Shown in pieces: positions 35,569 through 44,415 of a stretch of DNA of 64,000 nt. How positions within the stretch are numbered: the first letter of the stretch is position 1; each line of letters starts with the position of its first letter. The DNA is from Halodesulfovibrio marinisediminis DSM 17456. GTDB lineage: Bacteria; Desulfobacterota; Desulfovibrionia; Desulfovibrionales; Desulfovibrionaceae. The translations under genes and the position numbers were made by a program. The stretch covers positions 97,908 through 161,907 of the forward strand of contig NZ_FSRG01000007.1 of assembly GCF_900129975.1 (NCBI RefSeq), in the 5' to 3' direction. The notes beneath the pieces are model-generated. The model was not told the DNA's origin and made no database searches. It saw only the letters and a list, made by a program, of their open reading frames with translations.

Positions 35569-35604
35569 GCAGGGGATTACATGTGTGTAATTCCCTGCTT
35601 TTAC
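35569..35604 (+). terminator. Intrinsic terminator
   Basis: GCAGGGGATTACA (35569-35581) pairs with TGTAATTCCCTGC (35586-35598), one wobble, followed by T residues. It lies between the TPR gene and recJ. Confidence 0.85.
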
Positions 35605-35646
35605 TGTTTTTAAACAGATATTTTTTGTTATCGTACTGGAGTTGTT

Positions 35647-37356
35647 TTGGCTAAAAACTGGGTACAGCGAGAAGGCGAAAGTGCACCTTCCGAGTTAGCT
35701 GAATGGGCTGAGAAGCTTGAAATTTCACAAACACTTATCGATATCCTCTGGCTGCGTGGTTTGAATTCACCAGAAGCTATGCAGCAATATCTTTCTCCGG
35801 GGCTTAAGTATCTTGAGCCGTTCCATAAATGGCCGGGGTTGGAAGAAAGTGCAGCTGTACTTGCCGAAGCCTTGCTTGCGGGCAAGAAAATGGCTGTGTG
35901 GGGAGACTATGACGTTGATGGCGTAACCTCTTCCGCTGTTGTGACACAGCTTGTGGAAGAACACGGTTACGATATTATCCAGCATATTCCAAACCGTATG
36001 GAAGAAGGCTATGGCCTCAATGAGGCTTGGATTGAACGTCTAGCAGAGCAAGGTGTTGAGCTGTTGCTTACTGTAGACTGTGGCATTACAGATTTTGCTC
36101 CTATTGCCAAAGCGCGTGAATTTGGCATGACTGTTGTTGTGTCTGACCATCACTTGCCTGCTGATACTTTGCCGGATGCACATGCTGTTTGTAACCCAAA
36201 GGTTGGAGAATGCCCGTGTCCGCACCTTGCAGGTGTGGGGGTGGCGTTTTTCCTTATGTGTGCGCTGAATGTAAAGTTGGCTGAAGCTACTGGTAAAAAA
36301 GCAGACGTAAAAGAGTTGCTTGATTTGGTTGCGCTGGGGACCATTGCTGATGTGGTTAGCCTTTCCGGTCAGAACAGGGTTCTTGTTAAAAACGGGTTGC
36401 TTAAGATTAAAGAAGCTCGACGCCCTGGTCTTGCTGCACTTAAAGAAGTTTCCGGCTATGCCGCAGGTGGTACTGTAGAGGCTGGTCAGGTGGCTTTTGG
36501 TCTTGCACCGCGTATTAACGCTGCGGGGCGTATGGGCAAGGCAGATATTGCGCTCGAAATGTTGCTTACGAAAGATTATGAACGTTCCCGCCAGCTCGCC
36601 CGTGAACTGGATGTGATGAACGAAGAGCGCAAGAATGAAGAAGAGCGTATTCTTGATGAGGCCATGAAACAGGCAGAAGCTCAGTCTGATAAGATGGGAC
36701 TTGTTCTGTACGGTGAAGACTGGCACTCCGGTGTAATTGGTATTGTGGCTTCACGTGTAGTTGAAAAATTTTATAAGCCGACGTTGATCTTGTGCAGCGA
36801 CGGTGAGAAGATTAAAGGCTCCGGCCGTTCCATCAGCGAATTTCATCTGCACGAAGGTTTGTGCCGTTGTAAGGATTTGTTGCTTGGGTTTGGCGGTCAC
36901 AAATTAGCGGCAGGTATGTCGTTGGAAAAAGAGAAACTGCAAGAGTTGGCTACCCGATTTAATGACATTGTTATTGACGCAGTGGGCGATAAGCCGCTGA
37001 CAGCTACATTGAAGTTTGATTCCCCAATGGGCTTTAATCTCGCAGCGGATTTTACCTTGTTGAAAGAACTGGAAATGCTGCAGCCGTTCGGTATGGGCAA
37101 CAGTGAACCTGTTTTCAAGTCTCCAGTCTTGTTATTAAAATCTCGCCGTGTGTTCGCTAGAAAGCATCTTAAGCTTGAGTTGCTTGATCTTGATTCAGGT
37201 ATTACTTTACATGCTAAGGCGTGGAGGATGGTTGATGACATACCACCTTCTATGGAAGGCAGAAAGCTCAAGCTTGCTTACTCTCCGCGAATTGATCGTT
37301 ATAACGGCAGTGCCAGTGTAGACTTGAAGATAAAAGATTGGGAATTTTTGCCGTAG
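35647..37356 (+). CDS. recJ: Single-stranded-DNA-specific exonuclease RecJ
   Basis: A 569-residue DHH-family nuclease that degrades 5' single strands in recombination and mismatch repair. Metal motifs are visible: DYDVDGVTSSAVVTQL near 87, DCGITDF, and VVSDHHLPAD near 164. The DHHA1 region (SGRSISEFHLHEGL, FGGHKLAAGMS) follows. The length is typical. Translation starts at TTG 35647 behind GGAG. It is terminated at 37361-37398. Confidence 0.95.
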   Translation: MAKNWVQREGESAPSELAEWAEKLEISQTLIDILWLRGLNSPEAMQQYLSPGLKYLEPFHKWPGLEESAAVLAEALLAGKKMAVWGDYDVDGVTSSAVVTQLVEEHGYDIIQHIPNRMEEGYGLNEAWIERLAEQGVELLLTVDCGITDFAPIAKAREFGMTVVVSDHHLPADTLPDAHAVCNPKVGECPCPHLAGVGVAFFLMCALNVKLAEATGKKADVKELLDLVALGTIADVVSLSGQNRVLVKNGLLKIKEARRPGLAALKEVSGYAAGGTVEAGQVAFGLAPRINAAGRMGKADIALEMLLTKDYERSRQLARELDVMNEERKNEEERILDEAMKQAEAQSDKMGLVLYGEDWHSGVIGIVASRVVEKFYKPTLILCSDGEKIKGSGRSISEFHLHEGLCRCKDLLLGFGGHKLAAGMSLEKEKLQELATRFNDIVIDAVGDKPLTATLKFDSPMGFNLAADFTLLKELEMLQPFGMGNSEPVFKSPVLLLKSRRVFARKHLKLELLDLDSGITLHAKAWRMVDDIPPSMEGRKLKLAYSPRIDRYNGSASVDLKIKDWEFLP

Positions 37357-37360
37357 ATGT

Positions 37361-37398
37361 AAAAATACCCTGGCACAAGCTGTGTCAGGGTATTTTTT
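37361..37398 (+). terminator. Intrinsic terminator after recJ
   Basis: AAATACCCTG (37363-37372) with its following bases pairs with CAGGGTATTT (37386-37395), closed by a GCACA/TGTGT inner helix. Confidence 0.88.
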
Positions 37399-37467
37399 CG
37401 CACAAACAATGTTGTCTGATGCGCATTCTGTATCACTTCATCCGTACGTTACACGTAGGCGTGTGAG

Positions 37468-37767
37468 TTATGCGAATGGGTTAAAACCGCTTGTTGCAGG
37501 TTTTACTTCGTACTGAGCGGCGTTTCCATTCTGAATCTCTTCAAGAGCTTCAGCAAGTCTGTCCGGGCAGGAAGTATTTTTGGTGCCGCAAGTGGTTCCT
37601 TTGAGAACAGGAATAATGTCTTCAACAGGTTTACCTTCAAGCAGCTTGCTGATTGCAGCAAGAGAACCTGGGCAGCCTTTGACAAACTTTACATCATGGA
37701 TGATACCATCAGTCACATCGAACAGGATCTGTTTCGCGCAGACACCGGTTGGAACAAAAGAATACAT
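37468..37767 (-). CDS. TSCPD-domain protein
   Basis: A 99-residue protein of the TSCPD family. Its named motif is visible in NTSCPDRLAEALE, plus two further conserved cysteines (GVCAKQILF and VKGCPGSLAAI). The domain is also appended to class II ribonucleotide reductase, where it may bind metal. As a free-standing protein its function is unknown. ATG has AAGGAG in front. It is a single-gene unit between recJ and the Smr gene. Confidence 0.85.
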   Translation of the reverse strand: MYSFVPTGVCAKQILFDVTDGIIHDVKFVKGCPGSLAAISKLLEGKPVEDIIPVLKGTTCGTKNTSCPDRLAEALEEIQNGNAAQYEVKPATSGFNPFA

Positions 37768-37877
37768 GGGTAGCTCCTTATTTTTGCCTGATGGTTATAA
37801 GAGGACAGATGCGGGGTTGTAAAGGGTGTTCTGTAAACGTGACTTGTTTTGATAACGCGCAGTAAAGGGGGATTACG

Positions 37878-38801
37878 ATGGATAATAATCCTTTTAAGAA
37901 TTTGAATAAAAAGAATTTTCCTGACGCAAGTGCTCCTAAGAAGAAGCAAGATGCACAGAAGAAGAAATCTGTTCAGGATGAAGAATTATTTTCTGTTCCT
38001 TCTGATGATGACGACTTGTTCTCTCAAGCTATGTCAAACGTGTCATCTCTTGATGGCGGACAGGGGAAAGTAAAAAAACGTACCCATTCAAGTGATTCCG
38101 TCATGCGTATGGATGAAGTGAAAGGTTTTGATACGGTGTCGAAAAAAAAAGATAAGAAACAGACTGCAAAAGAGCGTTCTCGAAAAGCTGTTGCATCCGT
38201 AAAACCAAAGGTTGAGATTCCTGAGGAAGATGCATTTGCCGCGGCAATGATGGGCGTGAGTCAACTGAATACTAAAGGCAGAGAAGTCGCTCCGGATGTG
38301 AAAGTGGATGCCAAAAAAGGCACTGCTGTGGATGATCCGGTAAAAGCGTTACAGGATTTGCTTGAAGGTGAAGTAGAGTTCATGCTCGAATATACGAATG
38401 AGTATATTCAAGGCCATGTGCAAGGTCTCGACCCTATGATTTTAGGAAAGCTCCGCGCAGGACATTATAGTCCGGAAGGGCATCTTGATATGCACGGTAT
38501 GGTTGCACAGGAAGCTCATGAAGCATTGGTGCAGTTTCTCCGTGCTTCTTACAACAAGGGCAAACGTACTGTTCTGCTTATTCCGGGACGTGGGAGAAAC
38601 TCGCCTGAAGGCTACGCTGTACTGCGTGAACGCATACAGGAATGGCTCACCCGTGACCCGTTTAAACGCGTTGTACTTGCTTTCTGTACTGCACAGAACA
38701 AGGATGGCGGCGCAGGGGCACTGTATGTGTTGTTGCGGAAGTATAAAAAGAGCCGCGGGAAAATCCAGTGGCAGCGAAATGATGTGACGATCGATTATTA
38801 A
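37878..38801 (+). CDS. Smr-domain protein
   Basis: A 307-residue protein. A charged, low-complexity N-terminal half (about 1-190, many Lys and Asp) is followed by an Smr (MutS2-type) nuclease-like domain. Its conserved core is LDMHGMVAQEAHEALVQFL, then VLLIPGRGRNSPEG and FCTAQNKDGGAGALYVLLRK. LDxHG and GxGxxS-type motifs are present. Such proteins nick DNA or act on stalled ribosomes. GGGGG precedes the ATG. Confidence 0.85.
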   Translation: MDNNPFKNLNKKNFPDASAPKKKQDAQKKKSVQDEELFSVPSDDDDLFSQAMSNVSSLDGGQGKVKKRTHSSDSVMRMDEVKGFDTVSKKKDKKQTAKERSRKAVASVKPKVEIPEEDAFAAAMMGVSQLNTKGREVAPDVKVDAKKGTAVDDPVKALQDLLEGEVEFMLEYTNEYIQGHVQGLDPMILGKLRAGHYSPEGHLDMHGMVAQEAHEALVQFLRASYNKGKRTVLLIPGRGRNSPEGYAVLRERIQEWLTRDPFKRVVLAFCTAQNKDGGAGALYVLLRKYKKSRGKIQWQRNDVTIDY

Positions 38802-38846
38802 TGGCAAAAGTAGCAGGCTTTGTAGGAAAGAGAATATGTCTCCCAA

Positions 38847-40466
38847 CTATGAAGCCTGTTTATTTTCCATGTCGATAGTCGGATTCCATATAATAAATGG
38901 AGTGTTAGGAGTGCGCTTGCATGCATACATAGCATGGTCTGCTTTTGAAAGAAGTTCGTCTGCGTTGGTGCCATGCTCCGGACACATAGCTACCCCGATT
39001 GCTGCATTCATGATTGTTGTTGCGTCGTGGAACTCCATTTGTCGGGCAATATGATACGTAATGCGAAGTAACGTAGCTTCCAAGTCTTCTAATTTTTGAA
39101 TTCCGCTGAGTAGAAGTAAAAACTCATCTCCCCCCGGACGTGCAATAAGGTCCACCTCCCGTAAAATGTTCTTTAGCCGCTTGGCGACTCTTTTTAGGAC
39201 TTCATCACCAAAATCATGCCCGCGTGAGTCATTGATTTCTTTGAAATTATTCAGGTCAATGAAGGCCAGAGAGAACGGTACCTGACTGCGGTGTTGTAAT
39301 TCAATGGAACGTGCAAGTTGCATTTTAAACTGGCGGCGGTTCGCTACTCCTGTAAGTCCGTCATGCATCGCCATATGCTGAATGCGGCGCTCTTGTTCTT
39401 TTTTATCTGTGATGTCCTCTAAGATAAGGACGTAACGGGAAAGCTCATCGTGTTCTACAACAGGAGATATGGAAAGTGAGAGCCAGCACTTTGTATTGTC
39501 CTTGCGAATGGTGAAAATGTCATCACGCCATTCCGGAGTGGTTGCAAGCATTGACCATGAGAAATTTGTATTTTCGGGAAGATTTTCTAGAAACGGAACC
39601 TTATTTCTGTGTAGTTCGTTTGCTGTGTAGCCGGTGATCTGTGTGAATCGTGTGTTTACATATTCAACGCATCCGTTAATGGAAAGGATAGCTGTACCGG
39701 CTGGGCTTTGTTCAAGCGCTTTGGAAAACAGGCGAATTTCATGCTGGGCAGCATGCAGGTCGGAATAGTCGCGTACTGCTATGATGATTGTACGTTTTCC
39801 TGAAATGGAAACTGTGCGCATCGAAACAAGTGCGAAGAATATTCCCCCGCTTTTTTGTTCAGAAACAGCTTGCAGGTTGTTTTCTGTTTTTCCTGTAATA
39901 AGGGCATTGGCGAACCGTTTTGCGTCGTCTGAATTTGCCCATGTAAAAATGGCACTGACCGCATTGTTGTAAACATCCTGCCATGCAAAATCTAAGAGCT
40001 GGAGAAAACTCTCATTAACGTCTGTGACAAGTCCCGATTCCAGATCAGCCAGAAGCATAGGGTCAGGTGTGGCATGAAATGTTGTTTCGAATTTACTATT
40101 TTCTTCGGGATGGTTTTGCCGACGCTCCAGCCGCAGTTGATGCAGTTCTCGTTGTGTAGCTAATGAGTTGCGTTCTACATCTACCAGGCGCATACGAAGT
40201 TGCGAGATTTCAGTCTGTGAAGCAGTAAGTTGTTCAGCCTGAGTTGTGGCAATATCTTCAACTTTATTTTTTTGATAAATAAGGCAGTGGCTGAATGCGA
40301 AAATAATGCATCCAGCAATTAATGGTAGGAAAAAATGCGCAACAGAACTTTCCGTAAACCACTGGTTAACGGCAAAATGATACCCAATCGCAAAACAGGT
40401 TGCGATAATGAAAAAGAGAGCCGGTCTACTTTTCCCTATAAAAGCAGACGGCGAGAGCTTGCCCAT
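38847..40466 (-). CDS. Membrane PAS-GGDEF diguanylate cyclase
   Basis: A protein of about 539 residues. It has two N-terminal membrane helices with a short connector (PALFFIIATCFAIGYHF and HFFLPLIAGCIIFAF), a coiled coil, then two PAS-like domains (about 130-250 and 255-370). The catalytic GGDEF domain follows (about 375-530). The GGDEF active site is intact as PGGDEFLLL, with DHAMYACKR at the end. No RxxD inhibitory site is obvious. It would make c-di-GMP in response to a signal sensed by PAS. I start at ATG 40464-40466; a GTG at 40484 is also in frame. Confidence 0.92.
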   Translation of the reverse strand: MGKLSPSAFIGKSRPALFFIIATCFAIGYHFAVNQWFTESSVAHFFLPLIAGCIIFAFSHCLIYQKNKVEDIATTQAEQLTASQTEISQLRMRLVDVERNSLATQRELHQLRLERRQNHPEENSKFETTFHATPDPMLLADLESGLVTDVNESFLQLLDFAWQDVYNNAVSAIFTWANSDDAKRFANALITGKTENNLQAVSEQKSGGIFFALVSMRTVSISGKRTIIIAVRDYSDLHAAQHEIRLFSKALEQSPAGTAILSINGCVEYVNTRFTQITGYTANELHRNKVPFLENLPENTNFSWSMLATTPEWRDDIFTIRKDNTKCWLSLSISPVVEHDELSRYVLILEDITDKKEQERRIQHMAMHDGLTGVANRRQFKMQLARSIELQHRSQVPFSLAFIDLNNFKEINDSRGHDFGDEVLKRVAKRLKNILREVDLIARPGGDEFLLLLSGIQKLEDLEATLLRITYHIARQMEFHDATTIMNAAIGVAMCPEHGTNADELLSKADHAMYACKRTPNTPFIIWNPTIDMENKQAS

Positions 40467-40586
40467 AATCGTGTATTCCCCCACCGATTATGTTGGATTT
40501 TTTTCCTATCTATATCGGGAGAGTAGCAGATTATTTTTGTGCGGGGAATAGGGGTTAGCCTGATTATATATAATTTAGTAGAAAAA

Positions 40587-41054
40587 CTATTGGGTTGGAT
40601 AGGGTAGCCCCGCTGTCTTTCCATGCAGATCATCAGAAATTGCGCGAATAAGTGACAGTGGTATTTTGTAGAAAAAAGTTTCAGCAAACAGTGTTCCATC
40701 GTCTTTTTTCCAGTTTTTACCGGTATGAACATGTCGTAGAGCAGCAATTTCTGCTTCATTAGCTTGCGTTGCTCCTGTACGCAGGGTTTTTTCTCTAACC
40801 AGAATAAGTAGGTCTTCCAATAAGGGAAAAATATCGTCTTCTTCTATTGTTTGTTTATTCAAAATTTCTTGAAAATGTTGAATGAAATATTGCTCTGAGT
40901 GGCAGAGCTGGGAATATATCAAATGCTGTTCATCTATTGTTTCTAATAAGATGGCACATTTTTCAGTATTTTCTTTTTGACGCAAAAAGGGATAGGAACG
41001 AAGTTGCTGCAAGAGAGAGTGTATTTTTGTGCGTGTCGCTGCAGACGAAAACAT
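40587..41054 (-). CDS. Protein of unknown function
   Basis: A 155-residue helical protein without signal peptide or membrane segment. Visible stretches include CHSEQYFIQHFQEILNKQ and ANEAEIAALRHVHTGKNW. No family recognised. ATG follows AGGAGT and it lies upstream of the diguanylate cyclase gene on the same strand (about 120 bases). It may be its partner. Confidence 0.6.
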   Translation of the reverse strand: MFSSAATRTKIHSLLQQLRSYPFLRQKENTEKCAILLETIDEQHLIYSQLCHSEQYFIQHFQEILNKQTIEEDDIFPLLEDLLILVREKTLRTGATQANEAEIAALRHVHTGKNWKKDDGTLFAETFFYKIPLSLIRAISDDLHGKTAGLPYPTQ

Positions 41055-41170
41055 GGTGACTCCTGTATAGGTGAATTGTTATAGGTGTTCCGATAAAACG
41101 TGCTGTAAAATGAGTCAATTCTTTTCCTAACTTTCCTACTAGTTGCGGCGGTTGCCGCTGGGCATACTAT

Positions 41171-41752
41171 ATGACGAAGCGATTTTTCTTATTGTTACTG
41201 ACAGCAGCATTTTTCCTTTCTGGATGTTCCGGAACGGTTGTTAAGCCTAAAGTATCATCCAACCCAACGGGGGTTTCTGGAAAATTAAATCCGGAAGCAG
41301 AGCTCGCGTTCGCGAAGGCACATGTGCTGTGGCGCAATGGTGTTTGTGAGAATCCAGCCAAGGCTGCAGGATTATTACGTGAAGCTCTACGGCTTGAACC
41401 TGAGTACGGTGAGGCATGGTTACGCCGCGGACGTTTGCTAATTCAATTTGCTGAATATGAGGCAGCTGTGCAGGATCTTGATAAGGCAGTTCGGTATTAT
41501 CCGAAAAGTATTTCATACGCTTATAGAGGATATGCTGAGTTTGGACTTGGCAACTATCTGGGCGCTAAAAAGAACTATGATACTGCACTGGAGATGGATT
41601 CAGCCAACGGAACTGCCTGGAACTTCTTAGGTGAGCTTCTTATTGCGCAGCTTAAAGTTGATGAAGGTTGTGAGGCTTTGGCTGAAGGTGCAGATCTCGG
41701 GTTCAGTGCACCTTATGATGATGCCTTATCAAGTGGTGTGTGCATTAATTAA
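41171..41752 (+). CDS. TPR-containing lipoprotein
   Basis: A 193-residue protein. The signal peptide ends in the lipobox LSGC at about residue 19. Three TPR-like units follow (EAELAFAKAHVLWRNG, YAYRGYAEFGLGNYLGAKKNYDTALEMDSANG). It is probably an outer-membrane-facing scaffold. The ATG at 41171 has no strong ribosome site. Confidence 0.78.
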   Translation: MTKRFFLLLLTAAFFLSGCSGTVVKPKVSSNPTGVSGKLNPEAELAFAKAHVLWRNGVCENPAKAAGLLREALRLEPEYGEAWLRRGRLLIQFAEYEAAVQDLDKAVRYYPKSISYAYRGYAEFGLGNYLGAKKNYDTALEMDSANGTAWNFLGELLIAQLKVDEGCEALAEGADLGFSAPYDDALSSGVCIN

Positions 41753-41829
41753 ATTAAGTTTAGCTGGTAGCGTATTGGTGTCTTCAACAAAAATCAGAGT
41801 TGTTGAATGAATTTTCAATAGTCGCTTTG

Positions 41830-41861
41830 AGCGCCCTCGGTATGAGGGCGCTTTTTTTATA
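41830..41861 (+). terminator. Intrinsic terminator
   Basis: AGCGCCCTC (41830-41838) pairs with GAGGGCGCT (41844-41852), followed by a T run. It separates the TPR lipoprotein from the prophage remnant. Confidence 0.92.
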
Positions 41862-41994
41862 AATATGTTGCTTAGAGAATGACGTCCATCAGCGTGGCGT
41901 CTGCATCGGAGTGTCGTATCATCCTTGTTTCAATAGTCTACCGCCGTTTTTATTTTTTCCTCAGGGTATGATGATGGAAAAGCAAGGAGATTAT

Positions 41995-42525
41995 ATGGAT
42001 TGGAACGAGCTGGGGGTAAGCGTAGCGAAGGTGGCCCCTGTACTTGGGGCAGCATTAGGTGGGCCGGTTGGTGCCATTGCAGGGGCCGCAGGCACTCTTA
42101 TTAGTAGTTTTCTTGGGGTAGAGCCTGAACCACAGGTCGTAGCCAAAGCATTGCAAGACCCTAACATACTGTTAAAGCTTAAGCAGCTTGAAGTAGAACA
42201 ACAGTCTCAATTATTGGCATGGCAACGAGCTCAGCTGGATGCTGAACTTCTAAATGTTCAGGATGCACGAGCTCGTGAAGTAGCTCTGGCAAAGGCTGGT
42301 TATGGCGGAGCATGGGTGACAGGAGGTATTGCTCTTGTTGTTATCTGCGGCTTTTTCTGGATGTTGAATATTGTGGTTTCTACTCCTGATGTCAGTGAGC
42401 CTGCATTACTTCTTCTAGGTTCTCTCGGTACTGCCTTTGGCGCTGTAGTAAACTACTATCTTGGGTCTTCATTAGGGTCATACCGGAAAGATAAAGTAGT
42501 GAATGGAGAAAGTAGTGGGCGTTAA
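41995..42525 (+). CDS. Phage holin family protein (3TM type)
   Basis: About 176 residues. An amphipathic, Gly/Ala-rich N-terminal region (VAPVLGAALGGPVGAIAGAAGTLISSFLG) and two C-terminal membrane helices (GGIALVVICGFFWMLNIVV, LLLLGSLGTAFGAVVNYYLG) fit the three-segment holin family encoded next to phage terminases. It would form the lysis pore. I start at ATG 41995 because AGGAG directly precedes it; a longer in-frame extension to 41911 is unlikely. It opens a three-gene phage-derived group. Confidence 0.72.
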   Translation: MDWNELGVSVAKVAPVLGAALGGPVGAIAGAAGTLISSFLGVEPEPQVVAKALQDPNILLKLKQLEVEQQSQLLAWQRAQLDAELLNVQDARAREVALAKAGYGGAWVTGGIALVVICGFFWMLNIVVSTPDVSEPALLLLGSLGTAFGAVVNYYLGSSLGSYRKDKVVNGESSGR

Positions 42526-42790
42526 TAACGAGGCACGCTGGCGTATGGATCGTAGGGTTACGTTAAATGTTGCTTTTGCCATGATAACTGCCGTGGCGTC
42601 TATTGCCGGAATTTTTAGTAGCTTCAGTGCCCGCCTTGATCATGTTGAGCAAGTTACCGGTTTGTTATCGAAAGAATACGCAGCGCAACAACAAGTCGTT
42701 GTAAAAGTAGCACGTATTGATGAACGGGTTGCAGCTATGCAGGAAGTGTTGTCGGAGATCAAGGCGGACTTGCGGGGAGTGCGGAAGTGA
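42515..42790 (+). CDS. Small phage membrane protein
   Basis: About 91 residues. One N-terminal membrane helix (VTLNVAFAMITAVASIAGIF) precedes a coiled coil (VEQVTGLLSKEYAAQQQVVVKVARIDERVAAMQEVL). This topology resembles phage DUF2730 or spanin-like proteins. GTG 42515 overlaps the holin stop and GGAG lies just upstream, so it is translationally coupled. The next gene overlaps its stop by GTGA. Confidence 0.6.
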   Translation: MGVNNEARWRMDRRVTLNVAFAMITAVASIAGIFSSFSARLDHVEQVTGLLSKEYAAQQQVVVKVARIDERVAAMQEVLSEIKADLRGVRK

Positions 42791-43452
42791 CGACAGAAAA
42801 ACTGAGTGAGATGAGCAATGATGAACCTTTTGATGAAAAGAAAGAAGTTGTTCCGAAAGAAGAAATAGAGCCTCAAAAGGGGCGAAAGCTTTCGGCTCGA
42901 CAGCAGCAGTTTGTTAATGAGTATTTGATCGACTCAAATGGGCGTCTTGCTGCGTGCAGGGCTGGGTATGCAAAACGATCAGCCTCAGCAACAGCTGCGC
43001 GTCTTCTTGCCACTCCAGAGATTATTGAAGGTATTCAAGCGCGTAAACACGAAAGGGCAGAGCATAGGCAAGTTACGCAGGAGGCGGTTGTTCGTGAATT
43101 AGCTGCCGTTGGTTTTGCTAACTTAACAGATGTGTGTACATGGGATGATGGACGCATGACATTGATAAATTCCAGTGGGTTAACTCATGAGCAGGCGGCT
43201 TCTATTGCAGAGATTACAGAGACTGTAACCTCACGGGGTGGTACGGTACGTGTGAAGCAGCATTCAAAATTAAAGGCGTTGGAAATGCTTGCAAAACATG
43301 TGGGACTATACGATTCGCCCGAACCTGATCAAGCTGAAAAGAGTTTGGAAGAGCTGTCACCAGTTTTAAAAAAACGTTTAGAAACTATTTATGGAATAAT
43401 TACCGATGACAGAAAAAATCAGAGTTCTGTGGATGGTGCTAGTAAGTTGTAG
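42787..43452 (+). CDS. Phage terminase small subunit
   Basis: A 221-residue protein. The conserved core KLSARQQQFVNEYLIDSNGRLAACRAGYAKRSASATAARLLATPEI is the XtmA/Terminase_2 helix-turn-helix region. The C-terminal half has the EMLAKHVGLYD ending typical of this family. It would recognise the viral pac site. The N-terminal 40 residues are acidic and variable. No intact large terminase follows; only a 14-codon fragment (43477-43521) resembles its Walker A start. Confidence 0.85.
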   Translation: MTTEKLSEMSNDEPFDEKKEVVPKEEIEPQKGRKLSARQQQFVNEYLIDSNGRLAACRAGYAKRSASATAARLLATPEIIEGIQARKHERAEHRQVTQEAVVRELAAVGFANLTDVCTWDDGRMTLINSSGLTHEQAASIAEITETVTSRGGTVRVKQHSKLKALEMLAKHVGLYDSPEPDQAEKSLEELSPVLKKRLETIYGIITDDRKNQSSVDGASKL

Positions 43453-43476
43453 TTTGAAATGTAACGGGTTGTAATA

Positions 43477-43521
43477 ATGTCTTTTTATCATTTTTGCATT
43501 CATGGAGGGCGTGGAGCTTAG
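43477..43521 (+). pseudogene. Possible stub of the terminase large subunit
   Basis: A 14-codon frame from ATG 43477 to TAG 43519-43521 ends FCIHGGRGA. HGGRG is the start of the large-terminase Walker A in many phages, and this is the expected position behind the small-subunit gene. After the stop no related frame continues. It may be coincidence. Confidence 0.3.
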
Positions 43522-43556
43522 TTGTCTTTCGAACAGCTTGGTAAACAAGGGAATAT

Positions 43557-43600
43557 CGGCTAATCTGTTTTGTTTTTAAAACAGATTAGCCGATTTTTTT
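43557..43600 (+). terminator. Intrinsic terminator after the prophage remnant
   Basis: CGGCTAATCTGTTTT (43557-43571) pairs perfectly with AAAACAGATTAGCCG (about 43578-43592), followed by T residues. Confidence 0.9.
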
Positions 43601-44275
43601 ATGTGGTATGCAATTTTTAATTGAGTAAAGTGTCATTATTCTAGATCGTTGCAGTTTAGGGTTTGCAAGTTTATGCCCGCCTGTATGCAACATGAGGCAT
43701 GGAAGAAAATTGTTTTGTATGCAATATGAGTGCCTCGAATAGAATTTTCTATTTACCCCTTTATATTTATTTTGAAATGTGTATAAGAGAGGGTTCCTGC
43801 ATTGAGGATAGGTAGTGCTATTTTTACAGTAGCTTTTGCTGAAGAATGTGTATGACACAGCAATAGGCTGTAGCGGCGCTGTTTTTTCATGAGAAATGTT
43901 TTTCTGTTGGGTGTGTGGCTGTATTAAAATGCAGGTGTACACTTCTTTTTTGTTGTGTCGGCCTCGTGTTTATGTTCGGTGCCAAATAAACATTTCTTAT
44001 TTTGTTGTACTGCGATGGAGCAGTGTCGATAGTTCTTTTTTCCTGCTTGATGCAGTAAATATTTTTTCAAATACGTACAGATACTTTTTCTTTTTTTGTC
44101 GGAAACTTTTTTCTGAATATAATATTGGTTGAAGATTCATTCAATATTGTATGAAGTTTTATTAGTTATATATTTCACAATGCTATGCAGCGTAGACGCT
44201 GCGTGGACTTCCTGTTGTTGGAGAAAAATCTGCAAGGTGAAAAAAGTAATTCTTTCACCTTACTATGCATATTTT

Positions 44276-44309
44276 TTGACAAATTTATTGTGGGTTGTTA
44301 TGTGATAAC
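44276..44309 (+). promoter_or_regulatory. Candidate livK promoter with overlapping palindrome
   Basis: TTGACA (44276-44281) is followed after 17 bases by TATGTG (44299-44304), a weak -10. The palindrome GTTATGTGATAAC (44297-44309) overlaps it, a good position for an operator. It lies about 105 bases upstream of the livK start. Confidence 0.4.
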
Positions 44310-44415
44310 AATATACCCAAAGCCCTGTGATCTTGGGTTTTGAGGTCGGTTTTCGATAAAGGAGAGGGAATTATTTGTAGGATTTTATAGAAAGTCATCC
44401 ATAGGAGGATTTCGA

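Larger units (their letters stand above)
43453..44415. other. Long AT-rich intergenic region between the phage remnant and livK
   Basis: About 960 bases. It contains the possible terminase stub, a strong terminator (43557-43600), a long AT-rich stretch without a convincing gene, and near the end an operator-like palindrome (44297-44309) close to livK. A 118-codon minus-strand frame at 43586-43942 has no recognisable product or start and is not called. Confidence 0.5.

Noticed and set aside
43586-43942. 118-codon minus-strand frame in the intergenic region before livK
   Set aside because: No recognisable product or good start, AT-rich composition, and part of it is the terminator stem at 43557-43600.
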